A stretch of DNA of 18,679 nt from JBAYGJ01 sp041649335. GTDB lineage: Bacteria > Patescibacteriota > Patescibacteriia > UBA10025 > JAHIVO01. The notes under the pieces are model-generated. The model made no database searches. It worked only from the letters and a program-made list of their open reading frames with translations, and was not told the origin of the DNA. The position numbers and the translations under genes are program-made. How positions within the stretch are numbered: position 1 is the first letter of the stretch; each line of letters opens with the position of its first letter. Where the stretch lies: contig JBAZNF010000022.1 in assembly GCA_041649335.1 (NCBI GenBank), forward strand, positions 1 through 18,679. The letters run 5' to 3'. Below are positions 1-7,288 of the stretch, piece after piece.

Positions 1-1
1 G

Positions 2-151
2 GAGGTTGAGTACACCGTGCTGGTGGCCGTGTACTACGCAAATGAACGGTATTATGTCGTGACCTTCAACACTACCACCGCGCTGTGGATGGAATACAAA
101 GACGGTTTCTACGAGGTGGCGCGGAGCTTCGCCCTGAAAAGTACGCCATAG
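2..151 (+). CDS. C-terminal end of an unrecognised protein (5' end outside window)
   Basis: The frame beginning at base 2 is open from the window edge to a TAG at 149-151 and gives the last 49 residues of a protein. The piece is rich in aromatic and beta-branched residues (YTVLVAVYYANERYYVVTF near its start) and ends KSTP. It looks like the end of a beta-strand-rich domain. I do not recognise the family and too little is present to name it. The gene that follows starts 20 bases downstream on the same strand with no SD, so the two may be cotranscribed. The reading is supported only by the open frame and natural-looking composition. Confidence 0.5.
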   Translation, partial: EVEYTVLVAVYYANERYYVVTFNTTTALWMEYKDGFYEVARSFALKSTP

Positions 152-171
152 CCTGCCGTGTTCTTGCAAAT

Positions 172-897
172 ATGAAAAAATCAATTTACATCTTTATTGC
201 CGTAGTAATCTTCATCGCTGCAGGCGCAGTAGCGCTTGTGTTTTTACAAAAAAAGGAATTATCCGGCCCGCCGACCATTACCGCCAATTTCATTGACCCC
301 AGTAAAGTGGACAGAATTTCCAAATTCCGCAGCTGCCAGGGCCATGTGGTGGTGCCGCAGGACGGCAGTGAAACGAAACGCAACATGAAGCATTACCTCA
401 TGATCCAGGAAGCATACCAGGGCAAACAGGTCGAAGTGTACGCGCCGTATGACTCCACCGTGAGTATCAGGGAGTTATCCAACCAGGACCTGGAGGGGGA
501 GATCAGTTTTGCAGTGAATGGCAGTGATTGGTCCATGAGCATCTTACATCTCGTCGTCCTGGATACGTTAAAAAATGGCGATGAGGTTAAAGCAGGCGAC
601 CTGGTCGGCCACATTCCTGACAAAGGCATTGACCTGGTCTATTCAGCCGGCGGTGAAGGAGTGAAAATGATTGATGGCTGGGAATCGCCCTACGGCGCGC
701 TGGATTCCGTATTCAACCATATGTCCGATGCCGCGTTCAGCCAGTGGCTGGGTGATAACGTGCGTGATCGCAGTGACCTCATCTACACGAAGGAATTTCG
801 TGATGCCAATCCCTGCCAGCTGGAAACCTCCAGCAACGCGCAGGATGCCCAGCTGAATGACCATGACCATCCGGAGGATTGGGTGACGATACAGTAG
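172..897 (+). CDS. Membrane-anchored protein with degenerate M23/LytM-like domain
   Basis: A 241-residue protein. I chose the ATG at 172 because it begins MKKS followed by a hydrophobic segment (residues about 4-24), a classic N-terminal anchor or uncleaved signal; the upstream in-frame ATG at 85 would bury this and overlap the previous gene. The rest should lie outside the membrane. Residues 51-98 (KFRSCQGH, NMKHYL, VYAPYDSTVS) and 124-147 (ILHLVVLD, KNGDEVKAGDLVGHI) resemble the lipoyl/LytM-like beta fold of M23 peptidases. The zinc ligands of an active M23 enzyme (HxxxD and HxH) are not intact: GHVV replaces the usual GHD, so peptidase activity is doubtful. It may bind cell wall or act as a scaffold. 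There is no SD. A hairpin at 914-943 ends the transcript. Confidence 0.6.
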   Translation: MKKSIYIFIAVVIFIAAGAVALVFLQKKELSGPPTITANFIDPSKVDRISKFRSCQGHVVVPQDGSETKRNMKHYLMIQEAYQGKQVEVYAPYDSTVSIRELSNQDLEGEISFAVNGSDWSMSILHLVVLDTLKNGDEVKAGDLVGHIPDKGIDLVYSAGGEGVKMIDGWESPYGALDSVFNHMSDAAFSQWLGDNVRDRSDLIYTKEFRDANPCQLETSSNAQDAQLNDHDHPEDWVTIQ

Positions 898-910
898 AAA
901 TAGTGGCAAT

Positions 911-943
911 AAAAAAACGGGGGACCATCGGGCCCGCCGTTTT
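911..943. terminator. Bidirectional terminator between the M23-like gene and purM
   Basis: Arms AAAACGG (914-920) and CCGTTTT (937-943) pair perfectly, with a GC-rich inner part that can add GGG/CCC pairs. Read on the minus strand the stem is followed by seven T (911-917), which makes a good intrinsic terminator for purM, whose stop lies 28 bases away. On the + strand the T run is TTTT then GG, weaker but usable for the gene ending at 897. Confidence 0.75.
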
Positions 944-970
944 GGTTTGAAGTTTCAGAGCGAGAATGGC

Positions 971-2170
971 TCACTCCGGAAGGAGTGACGAGAGCAATTT
1001 CTTCTCCCGGAAGCGAGAGCTGATGAGGATTTCCCTGTCGGCGGATTCGGTGGTTATGCCGACGACATAGGCGCTGATGTTGTCCTGACCCAGCTCGTCG
1101 AGCAGGCGTTTGGCGTCGTCCGGTTCGACGACGATCAGCATGCCGCAGCCGCCGTGCAGGTTGCCGTAAGCCTGCCAGTCGCTGATATGGTACTCGGTAC
1201 CCCAGGACATGTCCTGGGCCTGGTACAGCACCTCAGCCGGGATGGGCATGGAGTCCAATCTGGCGCCGACGCCCTCGGGCAGGATTTCTCCGAATTTTCC
1301 CCAGACACCACCGCCGGTGATGTGGGCGATGCCGGCGATCCGGGCGAGAGGCCGGCCGACGTTGCCGTCGGGCTGCCAGCCGAGGATACGGCAGAGGCTG
1401 CGGGCATAGCTTCGCGACGGGACGGTCAGTTTCCTGACGAAATCCATGGCCGTGGCGTTGTTCATGATGTCCTTGATGTTCGGGCCGTAGCGGAGCAGCA
1501 GGATGTTGGTGAGGACGGTGCCGCCGTTGCAGCGGTAGCCGGGCTCCCACAGGCCGACGACGATCATGCCGGGCCTGATTTTCGAACTGTCCAGGAGCAG
1601 GTCGCGGTGGGACAACCCGATACAGGCACCGCCCCAGGTGCAGACCAGTTGGTCGTCGCTTTTCGTGTCGCAGAACGCGGTGATGCTGTGTTTCATCACG
1701 GCGATCTCGCCGGTGATGTTGACCAGCCCTGCCTGCGACAGTGCTCTGCCGTAGCCGTTGAATACGGCCTCGACCAGAGGGTAGTTGGCGTCGGTGATGC
1801 GCTTGACGTTGAAGTCGTTGAGCATCACGCCCGGGAACCGTCCGGACCGGACGAAATCGTCGGCGGTCATGGTGATGATTTCCCAACCGAGCTGAGCCAT
1901 CGCCTCCGGCGTGCCCGCCAGGGTGAAAAACTGGGGCTTGCCGCCGGCGCCGTCGTTTTCCACTTCCATGAGCATGGCGCCCTCAAGCATCATGTTCAGG
2001 ATGTGACGTTTCCAGGTAAAACCGACCGGCCCGCGGAAGTTGTTCGGCTGGTGCGGAACGACAGTGACCGCGGCGTTATTGCCGTGGCTGGCGTAGCAGA
2101 TCTCTTTTGCCAGCCGAGACGCACGGTCGCCCGGATCGATCACTTCAGCTTTGTAGATATTTCCCGCCAT
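971..2170 (-). CDS. purM: Divergent phosphoribosylformylglycinamidine cyclo-ligase (AIR synthetase)
   Basis: A 399-residue PurM-family protein. PurM closes FGAM to aminoimidazole ribotide with ATP in purine synthesis, the step right after PurL, which is encoded nearby on the same strand. Recognisable motifs in order: DGAGGK at 73-78 (usual DGVGTK), ITGEIAVMK at 152-160 (usual GGETAEMP), GLWEPGYRCNGG at 206-217 (usual GL.SSG.HSNG), GIAHITGGG at 280-288 (nearly canonical), and HGGCGM at 339-344 (usual NMGIGM). Many normally fixed residues differ, and it is about 50 residues longer than the common 345-residue form, so it is a distant branch. The ATG at 2170 is preceded by AAGGAGG at good spacing. 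The promoter is at 2239-2268 and the terminator at 911-943. The family is secure; the exact reaction is inferred from context. Confidence 0.85.
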   Translation of the reverse strand: MAGNIYKAEVIDPGDRASRLAKEICYASHGNNAAVTVVPHQPNNFRGPVGFTWKRHILNMMLEGAMLMEVENDGAGGKPQFFTLAGTPEAMAQLGWEIITMTADDFVRSGRFPGVMLNDFNVKRITDANYPLVEAVFNGYGRALSQAGLVNITGEIAVMKHSITAFCDTKSDDQLVCTWGGACIGLSHRDLLLDSSKIRPGMIVVGLWEPGYRCNGGTVLTNILLLRYGPNIKDIMNNATAMDFVRKLTVPSRSYARSLCRILGWQPDGNVGRPLARIAGIAHITGGGVWGKFGEILPEGVGARLDSMPIPAEVLYQAQDMSWGTEYHISDWQAYGNLHGGCGMLIVVEPDDAKRLLDELGQDNISAYVVGITTESADREILISSRFREKKLLSSLLPE

Positions 2171-2238
2171 GGTTTCCTCCTTTATGGCGTTTGTCCATGT
2201 ATTGTGTAATGATTCGCTGTTTGTTTTATTGTTGAGTT

Positions 2239-2268
2239 ATCCTAGCGTAATGTACTAGTGTTGGTCAA
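2239..2268 (-). promoter_or_regulatory. purM promoter (TTGACC - 18 bp - TAGGAT)
   Basis: Read on the minus strand, TTGACC (2263-2268) and TAGGAT (2239-2244) are separated by 18 bp and lie 69-98 bases upstream of the purM ATG. This gives a leader of roughly 60 nt ending in AAGGAGG. The purL promoter has the same layout and the sequences just after the two -10 boxes resemble each other. Confidence 0.6.
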
Positions 2269-2283
2269 CTACCGTCGGAGTTG

Positions 2284-2302
2284 ATTTTAATGGTATTAAA
2301 AT
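2284..2302. repeat. AT-rich inverted repeat upstream of purM
   Basis: ATTTTAAT (2284-2291) and ATTAAAAT (2295-2302) form a perfect 8-bp inverted repeat around GGT. It lies just beyond the -35 of the purM promoter, so it could be an operator or upstream element. It also sits near the left edge of the transposase island, so it could be an element boundary. The sequence does not separate these options. Confidence 0.4.
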
Positions 2303-2396
2303 AAAAAATGGGGGCCGAAGGGCCGCATTGACTCGCCGCACAGGAAGCCGTAATATGGTAACGACAACCTTCCCCATAACCCGTGGGGATTTTTGT

Positions 2397-2969
2397 ATGA
2401 CACAACGGAGAATATACCAGGAGGAATATCCGTATTTCGTGACGTTCCGTACGAAAGAGGGGCTTAGGTTGTTTGAGGATGAGAAATACGCGGAATTGAT
2501 GGCACGCGTAATGTTGAAAACCAGCGACTTGAAACGGTATGACGTATTGGCATGGCAAATCATGCCGGATCATGTACATGTGTTGGTATTCAATAAACGC
2601 GCCGCGTCCATAAAATCCACCGCACTCATGACCGACGCCACCGCACCCGCAGCGGGGTGCGGTGTGGGAGATTTTAATATCCCCAGAGCGCAACCCGCCG
2701 TGGTTGCGCGACCAAGCAGAATATTTACGATTCCGGATTTAATGCACGGGATCAAATCGTATTTTTGCGATCAATTAAGGATTGATCATGGCATTGATTT
2801 CCCGTTTTTCCAGAAACGTTTTTACGCTCGCATCGTCAACACGGACGACTATTTCCGGACGGTGATTGAGTATATACGACACAACCCCGTCAAAGCGGAA
2901 TTGCCGAAGCGATATCAGACAATGCCATATCAATATTTTGATCGGGAGACGATACGAGAAATCCCTTGA
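2397..2969 (+). CDS. REP-associated tyrosine (RAYT / IS200-like Y1) transposase
   Basis: A 190-residue single-strand DNA transposase of the HUH-Y1 superfamily. Such proteins are linked to the spread of REP-type palindromes. The HUH motif is at 59-61 within MPDHVHVLV; the C-terminal signature FFQKRFYARIV (137-147) and YIRHNPVKAEL (159-169) is typical of RAYTs, with the catalytic tyrosine probably among Y143, Y152 and Y159. Between them, residues about 80-106 are an Ala/Pro/Gly-rich insert encoded by two strong palindromes (2639-2709). I chose ATG 2397 because homology-like sequence starts there (YPYFVTFRTKEG); an ATG 69 bases upstream adds residues unlike the family. There is no good SD. The stop overlaps the -35 box of the next gene. 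The frame is intact, so it may be active. Confidence 0.88.
   Translation: MTQRRIYQEEYPYFVTFRTKEGLRLFEDEKYAELMARVMLKTSDLKRYDVLAWQIMPDHVHVLVFNKRAASIKSTALMTDATAPAAGCGVGDFNIPRAQPAVVARPSRIFTIPDLMHGIKSYFCDQLRIDHGIDFPFFQKRFYARIVNTDDYFRTVIEYIRHNPVKAELPKRYQTMPYQYFDRETIREIP
2639..2709. repeat. Palindrome pair inside the transposase coding sequence
   Basis: Two strong hairpins lie in frame in the transposase gene. The first has arms CACCGCACCC (2639-2648) and GGGTGCGGTG (2655-2664), 10 bp perfect, with a 6-nt loop GCAGCG. The second has arms GCGCAACC (2688-2695) and GGTTGCGC (2702-2709), 8 bp perfect, with a 6-nt loop CGCCGT. They are 23 bp apart. A partial direct copy of the first arm (CCACCGCACTC, 2617-2627) lies just upstream. 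The coded peptide is low in complexity and falls between the HUH and tyrosine motifs. Confidence 0.75.
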
Positions 2970-2993
2970 CAACGGAGATTTTTTTGGTAAAGT
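2966..2993 (+). promoter_or_regulatory. Promoter of the small cysteine-rich gene (TTGACA - 16 bp - TAAAGT)
   Basis: A consensus -35 TTGACA (2966-2971) overlaps the TGA stop of the transposase (2967-2969). TAAAGT (2988-2993) follows after 16 bp. It lies 39-66 bases upstream of the TTG start at 3032 and, with the SD and terminator there, makes a complete unit. Confidence 0.55.
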
Positions 2994-3031
2994 GATGGAA
3001 ATAGCACACGAGAAAACATGGAGGATAGATC

Positions 3032-3220
3032 TTGGCGGATAAAATTGTGCACAAAGGCATGACGCCGGATGAAATTTGCAACGCGTGCGGAGCAGCCAAC
3101 GGCGTTGAACCGTTTCATGAAGACGGCAAGGGGACTTTCCGTCCCTGCGACACCTGTCCGGTGAGTCTGGCAAAAAGCGATCCGGCCAGGCAGAATGTCC
3201 CGTACCAGCCGCCCGCATAA
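3032..3220 (+). CDS. Small CxxC...CxxC (zinc-ribbon-like) protein
   Basis: A 62-residue protein read from a TTG start. The start is supported by GGAGG at 3020-3024, seven bases upstream. An ATG at 3018 runs in another frame and stops after 14 codons. Four cysteines form two pairs, CNAC (16-19) and CDTC (39-42), 19 residues apart, as in treble-clef or zinc-ribbon folds, so metal binding is likely. The C-terminus is Pro-rich and unstructured. There is no signal peptide or membrane segment. The gene has its own promoter (2966-2993) and terminator (3221-3240). I do not recognise the family. It sits beside the transposase between the two purine genes and may have been carried in with it, although the separate promoter argues for an independent role. 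Confidence 0.7.
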   Translation: MADKIVHKGMTPDEICNACGAANGVEPFHEDGKGTFRPCDTCPVSLAKSDPARQNVPYQPPA

Positions 3221-3240
3221 CCACCTTCGGGTGGTTTTTT
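3221..3240 (+). terminator. Intrinsic terminator of the small cysteine-rich gene
   Basis: CCACC (3221-3225), a TTCG tetraloop and GGTGG (3230-3234) followed by six T. It begins immediately after the TAA at 3218-3220. The UUCG-type loop makes this short stem very stable. Confidence 0.85.
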
Positions 3241-3250
3241 ATTAGTAAAT

Positions 3251-3280
3251 AAAAAACCCCGGTTCAGATGTACCGAGGTT
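3251..3280 (-). terminator. Intrinsic terminator of purL
   Basis: On the minus strand, AACCTCGGT (3272-3280) pairs with ACCGGGGTT (3255-3263) with one G-U pair and an 8-nt loop, followed by a run of six T (3251-3256). It lies 25 bases past the purL stop, so purL and purM are separate transcripts. Confidence 0.8.
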
Positions 3281-3305
3281 CGTATTATGATGAAGAGCAA
3301 TCCTC

Positions 3306-6300
3306 CTATTTGTTTTGCATACACCAGTGATGTGCGTTTTGGAAGAGCCGGAGCCAGGGACTGGCCGGGAGGTCCTGCCACGTCTCCGGCATCCATGGCC
3401 ACTGCCAGTTCAGGAACAAACGTTCCGGATGTGGCATCATGGCCAGGTGCCGGCCGTCGGGCGAGCACAAGGAGGTGACGCCCAACCGGCTGCCGTTTGG
3501 ATTGAAGGGGTACGTGTCTGTCGGATTTCCATTCGGATCGATAAACCGGATCGGCGCCAGATCATTGGCAATGATCTGGTCCAGGTCCCGGGGATGCGGC
3601 ACGTGCAGTTGGCCTTCGCCGTGCGCCACCCAGATGCCCATGGTCGTGCCGGCCATGCCCTGGAGCATGATGGCTGGACTCTTCTCGATGCGTACTGTCG
3701 GGAATCGGGATTCAAACCGTCCTGACCGGTTACGGATGAAACGCGGTTGGGACGCAGGATCGGTGAAAGTACCAGGCACCCAGCCGAGCAGGGCCATGAG
3801 CTGGCAGCCGTTGCACACGCCGAGAGAGAACGTGTCCGGTCGGTTACGGAACCTTTCGAACATGTCCGCCAGGCGGGTGTTGAAACGGATGACGCCGGCC
3901 CAGCCTTTGGCCGCATCCATCACGTCAGCGAATGAGAATCCTCCAACAAACGCCACGCCCCGGAAATCGTCGAGAATGACACGTCCGCTGAGCAGGTCGG
4001 TCATGGTGACGTCCCAGGGCTCGAAGCCGGCCATGAGGAATGCCGCCGCCATTTCCCGGTCGCCGTTACTGCCGCGTTCGCGGATAATGGCTACCCTTGG
4101 TTTATTGCGGGCATCCATGACCTCGTACGGGGTCGGTGCGGGCGCAAACATGAGTCGGTAGGGCGGTGGTGTCACGAGATTCCGGATGTTCACCGCTTCT
4201 GCCGTGACGCAATCAGGGTCAGCCTGCAGCCGGTCGATCTGGCCGGATGTTTCTTCCCAGACCGCACGCAGGCTGGTCATCAGCTCGTTCAGCGCCAGGT
4301 CGCCGTTGACATAGACGGACACTGTCTGGTCATCAGTGACCCAGCCGGCGTGTTCGTACGGGATGCCGTACTTGTCCAGTACCTCGCGAACCTGTTTGCC
4401 GTCGTTGCATTCGATCACCAGCCCCGCTTCCTGGTTAAACAGGAAAGCGTGAAGGTCGGCTTCCGTCTGCATGACGATGCTGATGCCGAGGTTACCGGCG
4501 AACGCCATTTCCAGGAGCGTGATCATGAGGCCTCCGTCGCTCCGGTCATGGACCGAGGCAATAAGTCCCTTTGTCACCAGTTCCTGTACCGTGTTGAACG
4601 CCCTGACGAGCAGCGGTGCGTCGTTCATATCAGGACATTCGTCGCCGATCTGTCCGTACACCTGGGCCAGGGCTGAACCGCCGAGACGATGCTGGCCGCC
4701 AGCCAGGTCGATGAACAGAAGTTCATGGCCGGCTTTTTTCAGGTCAGGCGTCACCTTGCGGGTGATGTCTTCCATCATCGCGTAAGCAGCCAGGACCAGT
4801 TCGCCCGGCGCTTTGACGGTATGTTGATGTCCGTCAGGACCGATCGTTTTGGCGGCCATGGACAAACTGTCCTTGCCGCCGTCAATCGCAGACCGCAGCT
4901 CGATGAGCATGTCGCGTAGCGCGCAGGCTGCATCATACAGCCAGGCCCCTTCACCCGGTTCTTTGGCAGCCAGCATCCAGTTGGCGGACAGTTTAATGTC
5001 TTCCAATTTGGTGATTCTGGCGCCAATGAGGTTCAGGAGCATTTCCGTTACGGCCATGCGGGACATGGCAGCGGGGGAGATCAGGCCGACCATCGGTTGC
5101 TCGCCAAGGCTTTTCGCCGTTCCGGTCAGGCCGAAATAGCTGTGGGCCTCGACGGCATAATCGCACAAAGTGACGTGGTTAGGTCCGACGCACTGCTGTT
5201 GGGCGACGAGTCCGGTCACGCTCCGGTCCACTTTGATGGTCAGGAAACGTTTGGACCCGACAGCCACCAGACGCAGGATGCGTTCGAGTGCTTCCTGGAC
5301 GGTCAGATTATCCGGCAATTGCAGCGGTGCACGTTTAGGGTTCCACCGCTCAATGGCGAACGTTTTCTGGGGCAGTTGGCCGAGAATGCGTTCAAGCGGC
5401 AGGCTGACCGGCTGCGTCCCGTCATTGTCGTCATGGAGTATCAGGTACCCGTCGCCGGTCACCTGGCCCACAATGGCGCAGGGGACATCCTCACGTTTGC
5501 AGATCGCCATAATCTCATCGATACGGTCCGGCCAGACCAGAAACGCGTCGCGTTCCTGGGACTCGTTGCCCCAGATTTCCAGGGTGCAGAGTGTTTGGTC
5601 GCCGACCGGCAGAGTGCGGAGGTTAATGACCGCGCCGACCGGTTCGACAAGTTCGGGCAGAGCATTGCAGTCGCCACCAGCCCCGAGGTCGTGGATGGTG
5701 ATAATGGGGTTGCTGTCTCCCATTTCCACGCACGCCCGGACGGTGCGGTTCATGCGCTGTTCCATTTGCGGGGCACCGCGCTGGACCGCGTTGAAATCGA
5801 GGTCAGCCGTATTGTCGCCCTGGATTTTGGAACTGGCGCCACCGCCGCCCATGCCGATGCGATAGGCTGGGCCGCCGATCTGGACGATCAACATACCTTT
5901 TTCCGGCATACCTTTCTTCGTATGGCTGTCGTCGATCAAACCAGTACCGGCAGAATACATGATTGGCTTGTACCATCCTCGGCGCTCATCCGGCAGGACA
6001 ATGCCACAGGAACGAACGAAGCCGTAAATGACCGGTTCGCCGAAGCAGTTGCCGTAGTCGGAAGCGCCGTTTGAGGCCTGGATCAGGATATCGAGCGGGG
6101 AGGCCAGGTTTGCGGGATGGCTCCAACCGTCAGATTCCCACGGCAAATCGTAGCCAGGTATGTGCAGGTTGTCGACGCAATATGCCGCACCGGCCGTGAC
6201 GACACGTCCGCCTCGCCCGACCGCCTGGTTGTCGCGGATACGGCCTCCGGTGCCGGTCGCTGCACCCGGATAGGGAGCGACGCCGGACGGGAAGTTGTGC

Positions 6301-7151
6301 GTTTCCGCTGTCAGGGTCGGATGAAGCAGTCGTTCGGTCAGCGCGAAGCTGCTCGGACTGCCGGGAGTGCTTGGCGTCAGCATGTTCATCCTGGCGCCGC
6401 GGATGGCAGAACTGTCGTCGCAGAAAGCGATGAGTGAATTGCCGGGATTTTTCCCCCAGGGGTTTTTGACGATTTCCATCAGCGTAGCCGGTAACGGCTG
6501 ACCGTTGAGGACCAGCTTACCTCTGAAATATCCGTGCCGTGAATGCTCGGAATTCGCCTGGCCGATCTGGAAGAGTTCCACGTCGGTCGGGTTGCGTTTC
6601 AGGATGTTCGTGAACAGGTCGTAGTACATGTCTATGTCCTGATCGTCCCATCCCAAACCGTACCGTTTGTTGAAATCCCGAAGCGCGTCTTTACCCTGTT
6701 CGATCACGGTGATGCTATGGACCGGCTCTACGGACCTGCCGGCACTGAAACTGTCCGGCTGGGTTACGTAGCGCATCTCTGTCATCCGGTCGTGGCGGGA
6801 GGCCATGAATTCTTCTCTCTCGTCTTCGGTCAGGGTTGCGGTGAATCCGTACCGTCTGGAACGCTCCAGACGGATGACCTTGCCAAGCCCGCAAGCGCGG
6901 CAAATGGAAACAGCCGTGGTTGACCACGCCGTTTCGAAATTCGGCCGGGGGCCGAGTTCGATGACCGTCGGGTATCCGATCAGGAAGGACATAAAGCTCA
7001 TTCCGTCCGGATCAACTGTCTCGCCTAACAGCCATTGTAGCCGCTGAACTTCTGCGGTTGTCAGGCTGGCTGTCAGCCCGATGTAAAAGCACCATTCTGA
7101 AAGTGTGCCGTCAGGTGCTCCTGGGATCGGTGTACGGTAAAATCGTAGCAT
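3306..7151 (-). CDS. purL: Phosphoribosylformylglycinamidine synthase, single chain with fused glutaminase
   Basis: A 1281-residue FGAM synthase of the large single-chain type. It makes FGAM from FGAR, ATP and glutamine in the cytoplasm, and its product is the PurM substrate. Order: N-terminal domain (about 1-120), linker with ANSEHSRH (199-206), first synthetase domain with AETHNFPSG (282-290) and TGTGGRIRD (299-307), the glycine-rich MGGGGASSKIQGDN stretch and THDLGAGGD-like loop in the next 200 residues, a second synthetase half, then a class I glutamine amidotransferase domain (about 1017-1281). The nucleophile is C1113 in GVCNGCQ; H1241 and E1243 in PHPERLF complete the triad. SEHSRH is the form seen in eukaryotic enzymes; many bacteria have SEHCRH. 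Start ATG 7151 follows GGAGG six bases upstream. Promoter 7208-7237; terminator 3251-3280. Confidence 0.97.
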   Translation of the reverse strand: MLRFYRTPIPGAPDGTLSEWCFYIGLTASLTTAEVQRLQWLLGETVDPDGMSFMSFLIGYPTVIELGPRPNFETAWSTTAVSICRACGLGKVIRLERSRRYGFTATLTEDEREEFMASRHDRMTEMRYVTQPDSFSAGRSVEPVHSITVIEQGKDALRDFNKRYGLGWDDQDIDMYYDLFTNILKRNPTDVELFQIGQANSEHSRHGYFRGKLVLNGQPLPATLMEIVKNPWGKNPGNSLIAFCDDSSAIRGARMNMLTPSTPGSPSSFALTERLLHPTLTAETHNFPSGVAPYPGAATGTGGRIRDNQAVGRGGRVVTAGAAYCVDNLHIPGYDLPWESDGWSHPANLASPLDILIQASNGASDYGNCFGEPVIYGFVRSCGIVLPDERRGWYKPIMYSAGTGLIDDSHTKKGMPEKGMLIVQIGGPAYRIGMGGGGASSKIQGDNTADLDFNAVQRGAPQMEQRMNRTVRACVEMGDSNPIITIHDLGAGGDCNALPELVEPVGAVINLRTLPVGDQTLCTLEIWGNESQERDAFLVWPDRIDEIMAICKREDVPCAIVGQVTGDGYLILHDDNDGTQPVSLPLERILGQLPQKTFAIERWNPKRAPLQLPDNLTVQEALERILRLVAVGSKRFLTIKVDRSVTGLVAQQQCVGPNHVTLCDYAVEAHSYFGLTGTAKSLGEQPMVGLISPAAMSRMAVTEMLLNLIGARITKLEDIKLSANWMLAAKEPGEGAWLYDAACALRDMLIELRSAIDGGKDSLSMAAKTIGPDGHQHTVKAPGELVLAAYAMMEDITRKVTPDLKKAGHELLFIDLAGGQHRLGGSALAQVYGQIGDECPDMNDAPLLVRAFNTVQELVTKGLIASVHDRSDGGLMITLLEMAFAGNLGISIVMQTEADLHAFLFNQEAGLVIECNDGKQVREVLDKYGIPYEHAGWVTDDQTVSVYVNGDLALNELMTSLRAVWEETSGQIDRLQADPDCVTAEAVNIRNLVTPPPYRLMFAPAPTPYEVMDARNKPRVAIIRERGSNGDREMAAAFLMAGFEPWDVTMTDLLSGRVILDDFRGVAFVGGFSFADVMDAAKGWAGVIRFNTRLADMFERFRNRPDTFSLGVCNGCQLMALLGWVPGTFTDPASQPRFIRNRSGRFESRFPTVRIEKSPAIMLQGMAGTTMGIWVAHGEGQLHVPHPRDLDQIIANDLAPIRFIDPNGNPTDTYPFNPNGSRLGVTSLCSPDGRHLAMMPHPERLFLNWQWPWMPETWQDLPASPWLRLFQNAHHWCMQNK

Positions 7152-7207
7152 TGGGTTCCTCCAATCTTCTATTTCAAATTGCTGTTTTTGTTCTTATTTA
7201 GTCGGTA

Positions 7208-7237
7208 ATCTTAGCACTGGTACGTTTGTGGCGTCAA
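7208..7237 (-). promoter_or_regulatory. purL promoter (TTGACG - 18 bp - TAAGAT)
   Basis: On the minus strand TTGACG (7232-7237) and TAAGAT (7208-7213) are 18 bp apart, giving a leader of about 50 nt before purL. The spacing and -10 form match the purM promoter. The -35 box lies 13 bp from the divergent metG -35 box. Confidence 0.6.
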
Positions 7238-7250
7238 TTCAGCATTTTTA

Positions 7251-7279
7251 TTGTTTCCAGAAGGTTTTTAAGGTATAAT
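7251..7279 (+). promoter_or_regulatory. metG promoter, predicting a nearly leaderless mRNA
   Basis: TTGTTT (7251-7256), a 17-bp spacer and a perfect TATAAT (7274-7279). Transcription would begin near 7286, about three bases before the ATG at 7289, so the message would be leaderless or nearly so. No SD could fit. Confidence 0.65.
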
Positions 7280-7288
7280 TTAATCATT

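Noticed and set aside
1154..2209. A 351-codon + strand frame opposite purM
   Set aside because: It is antisense to a clear PurM-family gene, has no SD or promoter of its own, and its product is low-complexity and rich in Asp, Val and Ala, as expected for a shadow frame in GC-rich DNA.
2309..2396. Second gene or extended transposase upstream of 2397
   Set aside because: The added residues do not fit the RAYT family and no start signal is present; the stretch holds only short GC palindromes such as GGCC-GAAG-GGCC and CCCCA/TGGGG.
5097..6074. A 325-codon + strand frame opposite purL
   Set aside because: It is fully antisense to well-supported purL domains, without start signals or recognisable motifs.
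7226..7288. Upstream in-frame ATG that would lengthen metG by 21 codons
   Set aside because: It lies before the TATAAT box and the added residues are unlike the start of MetRS; MPKKFYITTP is the typical beginning.
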